Below are positions 1 to 6,026 of a DNA stretch of 6,886 nt, piece after piece. The number at the start of each line of letters is the position of its first letter. Position 1 is the first letter of the stretch. The notes under the pieces were generated by a model, which searched no databases, was not told the DNA's origin, and worked only from the letters and a program-made list of their open reading frames with translations. Origin of the DNA: Nocardioidaceae bacterium (GTDB lineage: Bacteria > Actinomycetota > Actinomycetes > Propionibacteriales > Nocardioidaceae). The position numbers and the translations under genes are program-made. The stretch lies in NCBI GenBank assembly GCA_013813125.1, contig JACCSH010000004.1:1-6886 (forward strand), read 5' to 3'.

Positions 1-227
1 TTTTCCTCCGTGACCAGGGTCAAGGTGTTGTTGTCTCGGCCGCCTGCCAGCCGTTGCGCCTGCGCCATCGAGTCCACAGGCCTGCCCGGCCAACCCCGAA
101 ACTCCACCCGATCGCTACCAGCCGCCACTTGCTGACTGCCCGCGGTAGCGGCACCGATGCCAAACCATGCCGCTCCCGCTGCCAGCGCTGCCGCCAGCCC
201 AGCTCCTATTGCTTGTCGACCCCTCAC
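1..227 (-). CDS. Putative exported protein, N-terminal part only
   Basis: This is the first 75 codons of a gene that leaves the window at the left edge. The start is a GTG at 225-227, preceded by a strong ribosome-binding site (AAAGGAG, 234-240 on the minus strand) with a 6-nt spacer. The N-terminus looks like a Sec signal peptide: basic residues R2 and R4, a hydrophobic Ala/Gly-rich core at about residues 6-28, and an ATA motif (27-29) that could be the signal-peptidase site, followed by GSQQVAAG. There is no lipobox cysteine. The visible mature part (about 46 residues) has no motif I recognise. Third codon positions near the start are less GC-rich than in neighbouring genes (CGA CAA GCA ATA GGA, including a rare ATA). 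The gene lies 422 nt downstream of recG, so it probably has its own promoter. In M. tuberculosis a predicted exported protein also follows recG, but homology cannot be judged from this fragment. The function is unknown. Confidence 0.72.
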   Translation of the reverse strand, partial: MRGRQAIGAGLAAALAAGAAWFGIGAATAGSQQVAAGSDRVEFRGWPGRPVDSMAQAQRLAGGRDNNTLTLVTEE

Positions 228-233
228 GAAGGT

Positions 234-240
234 CTCCTTT
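234..240 (-). promoter_or_regulatory. Ribosome-binding site of the exported-protein gene
   Basis: On the minus strand AAAGGAG lies 6 nt before the GTG at 225-227. It is the strongest Shine-Dalgarno match in the left part of the window. It decides the start: longer minus-strand reading frames through here, with starts near 499 or 507, are in other frames and give unconvincing proteins. Confidence 0.7.
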
Positions 241-517
241 CCAGCGGGAACCCCCGATGAGTCCTCCGCGGTGATAACCCTTGTTGGTACACCCATCGCG
301 ATCAGCAGGCAAGAGCCGAGGCGAGAAACCTTGGCTCCCCCGCCATGTAGTGGCACGGTCCCCATCGAACGACGGCGCCGAGGTAGCGACGGCTGGCGGG
401 CGTTCGGCTGCTACACCACAAGTCCGGGGATGCGATATCTGGGCCGACATAAGTACGTAGTGTCGCGTTGTTTGTGCTGACGAAGATGCACCCGTACATA
501 GGCTCACGGATGGGTCG

Positions 518-561
518 CTAGTCCGCCGTTAGTCCGCAGATAGTCCGCAAGAAGTCCGCAA
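518..561. repeat. Four tandem 11-bp units, core AGTCCGC; candidate regulator site
   Basis: AGTCCGC occurs at 520-526, 531-537, 542-548 and 553-559, exactly 11 bp apart. The last three copies are followed by AG or AA, and the first three are preceded by T. A further near-copy (CGTCCGC) is at 580-586, out of phase by 27 bp. On the minus strand the core reads GCGGACT. Heptamers repeated every 11 bp are the typical binding arrangement of OmpR/PhoB-family response regulators, such as the PHO box of Streptomyces and the PhoP repeats of M. tuberculosis. The core here does not match either consensus closely. The array lies about 290 bp upstream of the exported-protein GTG and about 90 bp past the recG stop. 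Regulation of the exported-protein gene is an inference; a simple minisatellite is the alternative. Confidence 0.6.
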
Positions 562-610
562 ACGGCCACCTTTAGCCAACGTCCGCTAACACAACCAACG
601 GTGCAACTGT

Positions 611-639
611 GCAGGTCAGAGCGTGTTTCCGCAGGTCAG
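611..639. repeat. Direct repeat GCAGGTCAG, 20-bp period
   Basis: GCAGGTCAG occurs at 611-619 and again at 631-639, 11 nt after the first copy ends and 10 nt before the recG stop codon on the other strand. The two copies are identical over 9 bp. A period close to two helical turns would suit a protein dimer, but two 9-mers can arise by chance and there is no further support. Confidence 0.35.
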
Positions 640-649
640 CGGCTTGTGG

Positions 650-2854
650 TCAAGACTTCTCCAGGAAGCTGGCTTGCTCGCTTCGGCTCAGCCGCTCCAC
701 CTCGTCGGCGAGCACGGGGTGCGAGTCGAGGAGCGGATCTCTGGAGACGGTCTCTTCGGCGAGATGGCGAGCCCGCGCGATGACCTCTTCATCGCGCAGC
801 ACGGACAGCAACTGCAGACTCGACCGCCGACCTGACTGGCTGGCGCCAAGGACGTCACCCTCGCGCCGGCTCTCAAGGTCGATCTGGGCAAGCTCGAAGC
901 CGTCGGAAGTAGCAGCCACCTTCTCCAGCCGCGTGCGCGACGGTGTTCCCTGGGGAGACTCGGTGACGAGAAGGCAAAGCCCTGGCGCCGATCCCCGCCC
1001 GACCCGCCCCCGTAGCTGGTGGAGCTGCGAAACACCGAAACGCTCGGCGTCCATCACCATCATCAAGGTGGCATTTGGCACGTCGACCCCGACCTCGATG
1101 ACTGTGGTCGAGACGAGCACGTCTATACGCCCGGCCGCGAAGCGGCGCATGAGGTCGTCCTTTTCTTCGCTGGGCAGTCGCCCGTGAAGCATGAACACCC
1201 GCAACTCCGCCAAGGGTCCCCCGACAAGCTCAGCCGCCACGTCGGCGACAGCGAGCGGCGGCCTCCGGGCAGCGATCTCGGTCTCGTCAGCCGGAGGCTC
1301 CTGCATCGCTGACTCGGGTTCACCTCCGATCCGAGGACACACGACATATGACTGGTGGCCACGCGCCACTTCCTCCCGAACCCGCTGCCACGCCCGGACC
1401 AACCAGTCGGGTCGCTCTGCGACGGGGATGACGTTCGTCTGGATGGCTACCCGGCCTCCCGGCAGCTCGCGCAGAGTGGAGACGTCGAGGTCACCGAAGA
1501 CGGTCATGGCGACGGTGCGTGGTATCGGAGTCGCAGTCATGACGAGCACGTGCGGGGGCGTGAAGCCGGCTTTCGCCGTTAGAGCTGCGCGCTGCTCGAC
1601 GCCGAAGCGGTGCTGCTCGTCCACGACCACCAGGCCGAGTTCGGCGAACTCGACTGCCTCTTCGAGCAGTGCGTGCGTGCCGATGACGATGCCAGCGGCT
1701 CCCGAGGCCGCATCCTCGAGCGCACCTCTTCGACGAGGTGCTGACGTCGATCCAGTGAGCAGAACCACCTGTGTGCCGTCGAAGTCGCTCCCCAGCATGC
1801 CCCCCTCGGCCATCGGGCCGAGCATGGCAACGATCGACCGATAGTGCTGGGCGGCCAACACCTCGGTCGGTGCAAGCAATGCCGCTTGGCCACCGTTGTC
1901 AATGACTTGCAACATGGCCCGCAGTGCCACCACCGTTTTGCCGGATCCGACCTCGCCCTGAAGCAGGCGGTGCATCGGAGAGGTGAGCGCCAGGTCGTGT
2001 TCGATTTCTGCCGCCACCTCGAGCTGGCCATTAGTCAACGTGAAGGGCAGGGCTGCGTCGAACCGAGCGCGCAGGCCACCCGCCGTCACTGGACGGGGAA
2101 CGGCTGGGAGCGACCGCATCAGATGCCGCCGCTGGGCCAGGACGGTCTGCACCACGAAGGCCTCGTCGAACCGAAGCCGCTCGCAGGCCGCTCGCCATTC
2201 CTGTGGATCAGCCGGCTGGTGGACTTGTCGCAAAGCGCTGGTCAGTGGTAGCAAGCCGAGCTCTGCGCAAAGTGGCGGCGGCAGCGGGTCGGCTACCTCC
2301 TCGACAGCGTCCAGGACAAGCCCTACAGAGTCCATCAGCATCTTGGAGGACACGCTGGCTGTGGCGGGGTAGATCGGCCACCAGCGCCGCATCCGTTCGG
2401 CGTTCTCATCGAACTCATCGAGATCGGTTCCTGAGCCGAGCACGTCACAGGTCGGTTGCAGCAGCTGCCGGGAATTGCGGAACAGGTTGACCTTGCCGCT
2501 GAAGAGGCCGACGGTGCCGTGCTTGAGCTGCCCCTTCTTCCACGGTTGCCGGAAAAAGGTCAGCAACAACTGGCGCTGGCCGTCGGTAACGGTGATCTCG
2601 GTGCGCGTAGCCAGCCGGCCCCCGCTCTTGGGCTTGTAGGTTCGCTCGCTGACACTGACCACCCGAGCGAGCACGGTGACGTGCTCCCCGATCTCCAGAT
2701 TGGCGAAGTCGGTGAGCTGTCCTCTGTCATCGAGTCGGCGGGGATAGTGCCTGAGGAGGTCACCGACGGTCTCCATTCCGAACGCCGCTCGCAGGGCCTT
2801 GGTCGACCTGTCACCCAACACCCCGTCGAGCTTGGTCTCCCACCCGACTTTCAC
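650..2854 (-). CDS. recG: ATP-dependent DNA helicase RecG
   Basis: This 734-residue helicase acts in the cytoplasm, reversing stalled replication forks and moving Holliday junctions. The N-terminal third (about 1-250) is the wedge/OB-fold region that grips the branch point. The helicase motor follows: LPFTLTNGQ near 269, Walker A GEVGSGKT (300-307), the DEQH box (412-415), TATPIPRT (440-447), STTVIEVGVDVPNA (582-595) and motif VI QLRGRVGRG (613-621). The C-terminal translocation (TRG) motif reads RREGDVLGASQSG (663-675). It differs from the RGPGE form of E. coli, which I believe is usual in actinobacteria. The length is normal for an actinobacterial RecG. The start is a GTG at 2852-2854 overlapping the upstream stop in GTGA. 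A GGAG at 2859-2862 lies 4 nt before it. This implies translation coupled to the FakA-like gene. The stop is TGA at 650-652. The identification is secure. Confidence 0.97.
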   Translation of the reverse strand: MKVGWETKLDGVLGDRSTKALRAAFGMETVGDLLRHYPRRLDDRGQLTDFANLEIGEHVTVLARVVSVSERTYKPKSGGRLATRTEITVTDGQRQLLLTFFRQPWKKGQLKHGTVGLFSGKVNLFRNSRQLLQPTCDVLGSGTDLDEFDENAERMRRWWPIYPATASVSSKMLMDSVGLVLDAVEEVADPLPPPLCAELGLLPLTSALRQVHQPADPQEWRAACERLRFDEAFVVQTVLAQRRHLMRSLPAVPRPVTAGGLRARFDAALPFTLTNGQLEVAAEIEHDLALTSPMHRLLQGEVGSGKTVVALRAMLQVIDNGGQAALLAPTEVLAAQHYRSIVAMLGPMAEGGMLGSDFDGTQVVLLTGSTSAPRRRGALEDAASGAAGIVIGTHALLEEAVEFAELGLVVVDEQHRFGVEQRAALTAKAGFTPPHVLVMTATPIPRTVAMTVFGDLDVSTLRELPGGRVAIQTNVIPVAERPDWLVRAWQRVREEVARGHQSYVVCPRIGGEPESAMQEPPADETEIAARRPPLAVADVAAELVGGPLAELRVFMLHGRLPSEEKDDLMRRFAAGRIDVLVSTTVIEVGVDVPNATLMMVMDAERFGVSQLHQLRGRVGRGSAPGLCLLVTESPQGTPSRTRLEKVAATSDGFELAQIDLESRREGDVLGASQSGRRSSLQLLSVLRDEEVIARARHLAEETVSRDPLLDSHPVLADEVERLSRSEQASFLEKS

Positions 2855-4479
2855 TCGACTCCAACCAGCAGTGGGTAGCGGTCTTGGCCCCCGTCGTAGA
2901 CGAGGACCTCGATGCCAGCGTGGGCGGTTGACACGTGAGACCCGACTCGGCGTACGAGGTCATCTGGCGCGCCGGCACCGCGCACCAAGGTGAGCATCTC
3001 CCCGCCACTTTGCAGCAGCCTCTCGACAACGTCGACCGCGACGGCGGCGAGGTCTTCTCCGACGAGTACGAAGTCGCCATCGATGACTCCCAGGGCGTCG
3101 CCCTCGTGACACGGGCCCGCCGTGGTCAAGGCCTCCCGCGTGGCGATCGTGACGCCGCCATGCCGAGCATGACCAGCTGCAGACGTCATCTGGACGACGT
3201 CGTCGTCGAAGGACCGGCTGTCGTCATGCACAGCGATCGCCGCCAGCCCCTGAACCTGTGCCCGAGCCGGGATGACCGCGACACGGAACCCCTCGGCACG
3301 GGCCGCTGAGGCCGCGGCTTCCGCCACGGTCAACGTGGAGCTGTCGTTGGGGAGTACGACGACCTGCCGACTCGGCACCGTGCGCATCGCGGATAGCAGC
3401 TCGGCTGCGGAGCAACGGCGCCCCGGGCCATGCGTGACCACCACTGCGCCCGCTGCCTCGAACAGCTCGGCCAGCCCCGGGCCGGCAGCGACCGCGACGA
3501 CCCCGGACTGCTCGACACACGTGTGATCCCTCGCCGACTGGCTCATCTGGTCGCCGAGAGAGGTGACTCGAACTCGGTATGGGCGCCCGGCCTGAATGCC
3601 CGCCTCGATCGCGGCCCCCGCGTCGTCGACATGGACATGAATGTTCCACAGGTTCTCACCGCCCACGACGACCAGCGAGTCACCGAGGGGTCCGAGTCGC
3701 TGCTTCAGCGACGAGATCTTCTCCTCCGGAGCATCCAGTAGATACATGACCTCGTAATGCGGGCCTGCGCTGGAGGCTCTTGCGCCGGTGACAGCATCCC
3801 ATTCACCGGCGCTCGGACGGAGGGCTTCGGGGCCGGGATCCGGTCGCACTCCGGTCAGGGCGTGTTGACCCGCGTCGAACAGCACGCATAACCCCATGCC
3901 ACCAGCATCGACGACTCCAGCCAGGCGCAACGGTTCGAGCTGCTCGCGGGTCTCCTCGAGCGCGGCGCGTGCGGCAATCGCCGCTGCTGTCGCGACGTGG
4001 CCCATCTGAGCGCCAAGGTCAGCAGGCGCGAAGGGCACGGCAGAGGAGGCGGCACGTGCGGCTTCACGGGCAACCGTGAGCATGGTGCCTTCCACCGGTT
4101 TCGCGACGGCGGCGTAAGCAGCCTCAGCGGCGCGGGTGAGAGTGTCTGCCAGGAGTTGGCCGGGCTTGGTGGGATCTCCCCTGAGCAGCTGGTCGGCACC
4201 CGCGCGCAGCAGCTGCGACAAGATCACACCTGAGTTACCGCGCGCCCCGAGCAGCGCACCTCGGGCAAAAACCCTCAACGCTGACACCAGCGAGCTGCTG
4301 TCGGAGTCCAGGATCGCCTGGCGGGCTGCTTCAAAAGTGAGAAACAGGTTGGTCCCTGTATCGCCGTCGGGAACGGGATAGACGTTCAGGGCATCGATGT
4401 CCTCGCGGGCATCGGCCAGCCCCTCGAGCGTGAGGTCACACCACCGCAGCAGCAGCGCTACTTCGTATTGCTCGCTCAC
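2851..4479 (-). CDS. DAK2-domain protein, FakA/YloV family (fatty acid kinase-like)
   Basis: This 542-residue protein resembles FakA, the ATP-binding subunit that phosphorylates fatty acids carried by a FakB (DegV-family) partner. The N-terminal DhaL/DAK2 domain (about 1-210) shows NVYPVPDGDTGTN (32-44), whose Asp38 and Asp40 should bind Mg-ATP. It also has GARGNSGVILSQ (78-89), EGTMLTV (130-136) and GVVDAGGMGL (188-197). A middle domain (about 240-310) carries HVH (281-283). The C-terminal region has LPND (376-379) and resembles the Dak1_2 domain. In S. aureus FakA, as I recall, Cys240 and two histidines bind zinc; here HYEVMY (241-246) has no cysteine. The start is a GTG at 4477-4479 with AAGAGG 7 nt upstream. 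It is the first gene of an operon with recG. No fakB is in the window, so the substrate is inferred from family only. Confidence 0.9.
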   Translation of the reverse strand: MSEQYEVALLLRWCDLTLEGLADAREDIDALNVYPVPDGDTGTNLFLTFEAARQAILDSDSSSLVSALRVFARGALLGARGNSGVILSQLLRAGADQLLRGDPTKPGQLLADTLTRAAEAAYAAVAKPVEGTMLTVAREAARAASSAVPFAPADLGAQMGHVATAAAIAARAALEETREQLEPLRLAGVVDAGGMGLCVLFDAGQHALTGVRPDPGPEALRPSAGEWDAVTGARASSAGPHYEVMYLLDAPEEKISSLKQRLGPLGDSLVVVGGENLWNIHVHVDDAGAAIEAGIQAGRPYRVRVTSLGDQMSQSARDHTCVEQSGVVAVAAGPGLAELFEAAGAVVVTHGPGRRCSAAELLSAMRTVPSRQVVVLPNDSSTLTVAEAAASAARAEGFRVAVIPARAQVQGLAAIAVHDDSRSFDDDVVQMTSAAGHARHGGVTIATREALTTAGPCHEGDALGVIDGDFVLVGEDLAAVAVDVVERLLQSGGEMLTLVRGAGAPDDLVRRVGSHVSTAHAGIEVLVYDGGQDRYPLLVGVE

Positions 4480-4711
4480 GTGATGGCCTCTTGGATCTTG
4501 GATGTTTCAGAAACCCTAACTGCCGTTACCCACCATGCCGGACCGCTGCCCACTTCGCGGAGCCGGAGCCACGACCGGTGCAGGGGTCCTCGATGAGCGG
4601 GGGCCGACTGACCAGAGCGGTTGCCTGCGGGTGCCGCCCGGCCGGACGGCGATTCGCGTACGTCGAGCGTCGTCCGTTACCCTTGTGTGCGGTCGCTGCG
4701 GGGTGTCTCCC

Positions 4712-4728
4712 GGCGACGTACCATCGCC
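4712..4728 (+). promoter_or_regulatory. Small inverted repeat in the rpmB leader
   Basis: GGCGA (4712-4716) and TCGCC (4724-4728) can pair over 5 bp around a 7-nt loop, ending 9 nt before the Shine-Dalgarno sequence at 4738-4742. It could be a leader hairpin affecting rpmB translation or a protein-binding site. A 5-bp GC-rich stem is common by chance at this base composition. Confidence 0.2.
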
Positions 4729-4737
4729 TTTGATCTC

Positions 4738-4742
4738 AGGAG
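4738..4742 (+). promoter_or_regulatory. Ribosome-binding site fixing the rpmB start
   Basis: AGGAG lies 5 nt before the GTG at 4748-4750. The open frame extends far upstream to an ATG at 4535, but this site and the usual N-terminus of the L28 family (MSSVCDIC) set the start at the GTG. Confidence 0.8.
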
Positions 4743-4747
4743 TCAGC

Positions 4748-4933
4748 GTGTCTTCCGTCTGCGACATCTGCGCCAAGCGTCCTGGCTTCGGTCACAACGT
4801 GTCGCACTCGCACCGTCGCACCAAGCGCCGCTTCAATCCCAACATCCAGCGCGTGCGTGCGATCGTCGCCGGCACTCCCAAGCGTCTCAACGTCTGCACC
4901 TCCTGCCTCAAGGCGGGCAAGGTCACCCGCTGA
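4748..4933 (+). CDS. rpmB: 50S ribosomal protein L28 (bL28), zinc-ribbon form
   Basis: This 61-residue basic protein of the large ribosomal subunit is of normal length for the actinobacterial short form. The family signature is clear: RPGFGHNVSHSHRRTKRRFNPNIQ (residues 11-34, here split by key parts RPGFG, HSHRRTKRRFNPN). Two CxxC pairs, Cys5/Cys8 and Cys50/Cys53, form the zinc ribbon, so this is the C+ type. Many actinobacteria also keep a cysteine-free paralogue that is induced by Zur when zinc is scarce; none is in this window, and this copy should be the housekeeping one. The start is a GTG with AGGAG 5 nt upstream. The gene is divergent from the FakA-like operon and convergent with thiL, so it is likely a single-gene transcript ending at the hairpins after 4940. 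Confidence 0.96.
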   Translation: MSSVCDICAKRPGFGHNVSHSHRRTKRRFNPNIQRVRAIVAGTPKRLNVCTSCLKAGKVTR

Positions 4934-4941
4934 CTCTTTGG

Positions 4942-4980
4942 GCTCACCTCATGCCCCACGCGCTCGGCCCTCAGGTGAGC
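4942..4980 (+). terminator. Inverted repeat after rpmB, possible terminator
   Basis: GCTCACCT (4942-4949) and AGGTGAGC (4973-4980) are perfectly complementary over 8 bp, with a 23-nt loop. The repeat begins 8 nt after the rpmB stop. The following bases (GGCAAAAG) carry no T-run on the plus strand, so it is not a textbook intrinsic terminator. Actinobacterial terminators often lack the T-run. The long loop lowers confidence. Confidence 0.4.
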
Positions 4981-5000
4981 GGCAAAAGTCAAGCTCGAGC

Positions 5001-5040
5001 ATCCGAGTCTCACGTCGCTCGGGCGACGCCAGAGTCGGAT
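5001..5040. terminator. Long hairpin between convergent rpmB and thiL, likely bidirectional terminator
   Basis: The two halves pair along 40 nt: six pairs ATCCGA/TCGGAT, a G-G mismatch, three pairs TCT/AGA, a 2-nt internal mismatch, then CGTCGC/GCGACG closed by a TCGG loop (5019-5022). It lies 14 nt after the thiL stop (minus strand) and about 67 nt after rpmB. On the minus strand the next 20 nt include CTTTTG, a short T-run suitable for thiL. On the plus strand only GTTTC follows. The position between convergent genes and the strong pairing support a shared terminator. Confidence 0.6.
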
Positions 5041-5054
5041 CGTTTCCCGGCAGC

Positions 5055-6026
5055 TCAGCGGAAATGTTGGTGGCCGCCGGAGTCGTCGTAGGCGGCGCCG
5101 TCCACGGTGACGGTCCCAGGCTGGACCCCATCGGCGGGTTCCAGAACCCGGCCGACAACTCGCCAGCCGTCGGGCAGGGCAGTGCCATCAGCGAAGGTGG
5201 CGATCAGCCCGTAGTCGTCTCCGCCAGTCAGCACGAACCGCAGCGGATCGACTCCCAGCGCCGCGCCGACAGCCTGCAGTGGTTCTGGAACCTCGAAGCG
5301 GGCCTTCTCCAGGTCAACCGCCACACCGCTCGCCACGGCGACATGTCCCAGATCTTGCAGGAAGCCATCGCTCACATCGATCATCGCGGTCGCGCCGAGC
5401 TCTGCCGCTTGAGGTCCGGCGTGGTACGGCGGTTGGGGCTGGCGATGAGCGTCGACAATCGCGCGAGGTGAACGGAAGCCCCGCGCGAGCACCGCAAAGC
5501 CTGCGTCAGCCCAGCCCTGCCTGCCAGCGAGCGCCACCAGGTCACCCGGCTTGGCGCCGGATCGCCGGACGACGCCGTGGTCACATCTGCCCAAGGCGGT
5601 AATCGAGATAGTGATCGCCTCGGCCGAGGTGACATCGCCGCCGATGATGCTCGCTTCAACCTTCGCCGCCTCCTCAGCGAGTCCGTGAGCAAAGTCGAGC
5701 GCCCAGGTCACATCGAGGTCTGCGGGGGCACCCAGCCCTACCAGCAGCGCCGTCGTACGGCCTCCCATTGCGTTGATGTCCGAAAGGTTCTCGGCGGCTG
5801 CCTTGTGACCGATGTCGGTCGCTGATGACCAGTCGAGCCGAAAGTGCCGATTTTGGACCAGCATGTCCAGGGAGGCCACCACCTGCTCACCGGGTGTTCG
5901 AAGCACGGCCGCATCGTCACCAGGACCGAGGAGCACCTGATCAGACTGTTCGAACGTCGCGGTCAGGGCAGCGATGAGCTTGAACTCCCCCACGTCGCCC
6001 AATGTGCCTGTCAGTGCGTGAGACAT
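5055..6026 (-). CDS. thiL: Thiamine-monophosphate kinase ThiL
   Basis: This 323-residue enzyme phosphorylates thiamine monophosphate with ATP to give thiamine diphosphate, the last step of cofactor synthesis. It belongs to the PurM/AIR-synthase-like fold. Visible family motifs are GDDAAV (36-41), the acidic SLDMLV (52-57) with HF (61-62), NLSDINAMGG (80-89), GGDVT (129-133), SGAKPGD (156-162), IDVSDGFLQDL (216-226) and GGDDYGL (268-274, usually GGEDYEL). The length is normal. The ATG at 6024-6026 is chosen because AAGGAG (6031-6036) lies 4 nt upstream. A TTG start at 6065 would add 13 residues without support. The gene is divergent from the Lrp-like gene and convergent with rpmB. No TPP riboswitch is evident in the short leader. 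In M. tuberculosis, as I recall, ung lies between thiL and rpmB; it is absent here. Confidence 0.95.
   Translation of the reverse strand: MSHALTGTLGDVGEFKLIAALTATFEQSDQVLLGPGDDAAVLRTPGEQVVASLDMLVQNRHFRLDWSSATDIGHKAAAENLSDINAMGGRTTALLVGLGAPADLDVTWALDFAHGLAEEAAKVEASIIGGDVTSAEAITISITALGRCDHGVVRRSGAKPGDLVALAGRQGWADAGFAVLARGFRSPRAIVDAHRQPQPPYHAGPQAAELGATAMIDVSDGFLQDLGHVAVASGVAVDLEKARFEVPEPLQAVGAALGVDPLRFVLTGGDDYGLIATFADGTALPDGWRVVGRVLEPADGVQPGTVTVDGAAYDDSGGHQHFR

Larger units (their letters stand above)
228..649. other. Intergenic region with repeats, no convincing gene
   Basis: This stretch of about 420 nt separates the recG stop from the exported-protein start. Open frames on both strands are short, Arg/Ser-rich, lack good ribosome-binding sites and match no family I know. 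It holds the 11-bp tandem array (518-561), a related copy (CGTCCGC, 580-586) and a direct repeat of GCAGGTCAG (611-619 and 631-639). No clear hairpin followed by a T-run was found after recG. It probably contains the promoter of the exported-protein gene, but I see no strong -35/-10 pair. TATGTA at 495-500 (minus strand) is the best -10-like hexamer close to the array, and it is weak. Confidence 0.6.
4480..4747. promoter_or_regulatory. Divergent promoter region, FakA-like operon and rpmB
   Basis: These 268 bp separate divergently transcribed genes and should hold both promoters. Candidate -10 hexamers of the actinobacterial TANNNT type are TAGGGT on the minus strand (4513-4518, about 33 bp before the GTG) and TACCCT on the plus strand (4678-4683, about 65 bp before rpmB). 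Neither has a good -35 partner. The 9-mer CCGTTACCC occurs at 4523-4531 and 4674-4682. Also present are a near-perfect 18-bp palindrome (4633-4650, 16 of 18 symmetric) and an inverted repeat GGCGA-N7-TCGCC (4712-4728) just before the rpmB ribosome-binding site. Open frames here look non-coding. Confidence 0.4.

Noticed and set aside
446..464. Weak dyad GACA-N11-TGTC around TACGTA
   Set aside because: Only the outer four bases and the central hexamer suggest symmetry; they do not share the same axis well, and nothing links the site to a start.
115..507. Minus-strand open frame of 130 codons upstream of and overlapping the exported-protein start
   Set aside because: It is in another frame from the gene with the strong ribosome-binding site, has a low-complexity Arg/Ser/Gly composition, no signal, and no family resemblance.
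609..1187. Plus-strand open frame of 192 codons opposite recG
   Set aside because: It is antisense to the conserved C-terminal half of recG; its Ser/Arg/Thr-rich product is typical of shadow frames in GC-rich DNA.
4535..4747. N-terminal extension of rpmB in an open frame from ATG 4535
   Set aside because: L28 proteins begin at MSSVCDIC, AGGAG is placed for the GTG at 4748, and the upstream residues do not resemble any known L28 extension.
4857..5471. Plus-strand open frame of 204 codons running through the end of rpmB into thiL
   Set aside because: It overlaps rpmB out of frame, crosses the hairpin region and is antisense to thiL; no recognisable domain.
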